From Wyeomyia smithii (lineage: Eukaryota > Arthropoda > Insecta > Diptera > Culicidae): 64,000 nt of DNA. Made by a program: the position numbers and the translations under genes. Shown in pieces: positions 63,101 to 64,000 of this stretch. The notes beneath the pieces were generated by a model, which worked only from the letters and a program-made list of their open reading frames with translations, searched no databases and was not told where the DNA came from. The stretch is taken from NCBI RefSeq assembly GCF_029784165.1, contig NC_073695.1, positions 142,420,083-142,484,082 on the forward strand. The letters are read 5' to 3'. Each line of letters opens with the position of its first letter. Position 1 is the first letter of the stretch.

Positions 63101-64000
63101 CTACTGGCAGATAACGGAACAGCACTGAATTGACGGTTCTCTGGTGAGTATTGCATCTAGACTTGCTGGTTCCGGGTTGGAGAGATTGTTCACGTCCAGC
63201 TGTAGTTCCAAAACATTTTGGCTTTACTTTCGAATCATTGTGCAACAGCTCATGATGTCGGTAGGTACACCCATCTCTTTCGCATGGTTTAGCTTTGCAG
63301 TATCCTTTATGGACACGTAAGCATGTACGGTAATAACCAAACTCCCTGATGGCAGCCCATCTCGACTCCCTAGATAGCGCCAGGAACCGTTTACACTTTT
63401 CTGCCGACTGGCAGCTTTTTTTTGCACTCCAGGCAGGTTTCGTTTAACGGCGGTGTTGTAATGCTTCGTTGTTCCCTTCATCACTGCTGTAGTCTTCTTT
63501 ACCACGAGTGGTTTCGGCATGAGCGTTGAGGTAGGCGTTTCCTTTCTTGAAACCTCGTAGGTCGTGTCTTGTAGGCTTCCCATCACGTGTTGGAAATACA
63601 ACAATGCTTGCTGCTTCTGCCAGGGTGTAAATCCATTCACTGAAGGTTGCTAGATTGGCTGTTGATCGTGTCATTCGATGTTGCGCCCAGTTGAGCTTGA
63701 GCGATGGAAATAGTTTACCAACAAGCTGGTGCAATAGAGTTACATTGTACATATACTCCTGCATACCACACGCACTCACAGTAGCGCAGATTTTGAACAA
63801 TCACAGCAAAGTCGACCAGCGTTTCGAACTTCTCTTCTCAAATTGCTGGTAAGGACTCCACCTTCCCATCAGTGACTGTATGATTACTTCGGGTTGCCAA
63901 AATAGCATCTTCAGTGTTGACAGTATGCCAGTGACGTTTTCGACATGCATCAGCCGGCTTTTCACGGCATCGTAGGCTCTCCTTTTCCCGGTTGGATTGA
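63101..64000 (-). pseudogene. BEL/Pao gag C-terminal region
   Basis: Frames read VTLLHQLVGKLFPSLKLNWA and LATFSEWIYTLAEAASIVVF (a Pao-type gag domain), then a serine/threonine-rich stretch. Near 63300 is a Cys/His region reading CKAKPCERDGCTYRHHELLH, as expected for the gag zinc knuckle. Several frame changes occur. The N-terminal gag and 5' LTR are outside the window. Confidence 0.65.

Larger units (their letters stand above)
62144..64000 (-). mobile_element. BEL/Pao LTR retrotransposon fragment (gag, protease, start of RT)
   Basis: Minus-strand order from 64000 down is gag C-terminal half, zinc-knuckle region, protease, and the start of RT. The element enters from beyond the window and is cut at 62144 inside RT motif VRIVWDAAAF, abutting Jockey sequence. 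No LTR is visible. Frame changes between the domains show it is degenerate. Confidence 0.8.

Overview
This window looks like mosquito (Culicidae) DNA, most likely from Aedes or a close relative. It is a dense heap of transposable elements, and I see no host gene in it. The reasons are: (i) interrupted eukaryotic retroelement reading frames instead of compact operons; (ii) a mix of LINE clades (LOA, I, Jockey, RTE, CR1/Jockey-like) that is characteristic of mosquito genomes, together with Penelope, BEL/Pao and Tc1 elements and many TA-flanked or hairpin MITEs; (iii) AT-rich spacers with TTTA and TG microsatellites. Clade calls rest on protein motifs read by eye. Nothing could be searched.

Layout. 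1-571: inverted end of a DNA transposon whose longer relative lies at 24547-30057. 574-2700: little recognisable. 2704-5960: a CR1/Jockey-like LINE split by a 1.67-kb TIR element (2786-4455). 6141-9445: two hairpin MITEs and a repeat family with TATA boxes and small 3'-hairpin motifs; the family recurs in opposite orientation at 18815-20655. 9480-10565: two stacked LINE 3' ends. 11010-13266: a LINE. 13505-16650: an RTE LINE with clear target-site duplications. 16705-18252: a Penelope-like element with GIY-YIG endonuclease. 18430-18810 and 21035-22310: I-clade relics.

The centre (22320-40600) is a five-level nest. A minus-strand RTE LINE is split by a minus-strand CR1/Jockey-like LINE. That LINE is split in frame by a 5.5-kb TA-flanked DNA transposon. 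The transposon contains a foldback structure with ~0.72-kb arms, whose spacer holds a 5'-inverted (twin-primed) I-clade LINE. A 6.29-kb block of this nest is tandemly duplicated (24990-31280 and 31281-37570), and a 1783-bp block at its right end is duplicated again (36492-38274 and 38275-40057).

41040-46570 is a near-full-length I-clade LINE (ORF1 with zinc knuckles; ORF2 with endonuclease and RNase H) that has lost its reverse-transcriptase core. 46921-48503 holds two non-autonomous TIR elements, the second hAT-like with an 8-bp target duplication.

49460-62143 is a second nest. A Jockey-clade LINE is split by a DNA element with AATT target duplication (51763-55570), which carries a nearly intact Tc1 transposon and a TA-flanked MITE. 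It is split again by a nearly intact 6-kb LOA-clade LINE on the minus strand (55802-61804). The host LINE's reading frame can be followed across each insertion. The window ends in a minus-strand BEL/Pao retrotransposon (62144-64000) cut off by the window edge.

These genes do not form a cooperative pathway. Each group is a self-contained mobile element or its wreckage, and the informative biology is the insertion history, the duplications and the non-coding architecture of the less familiar repeats.
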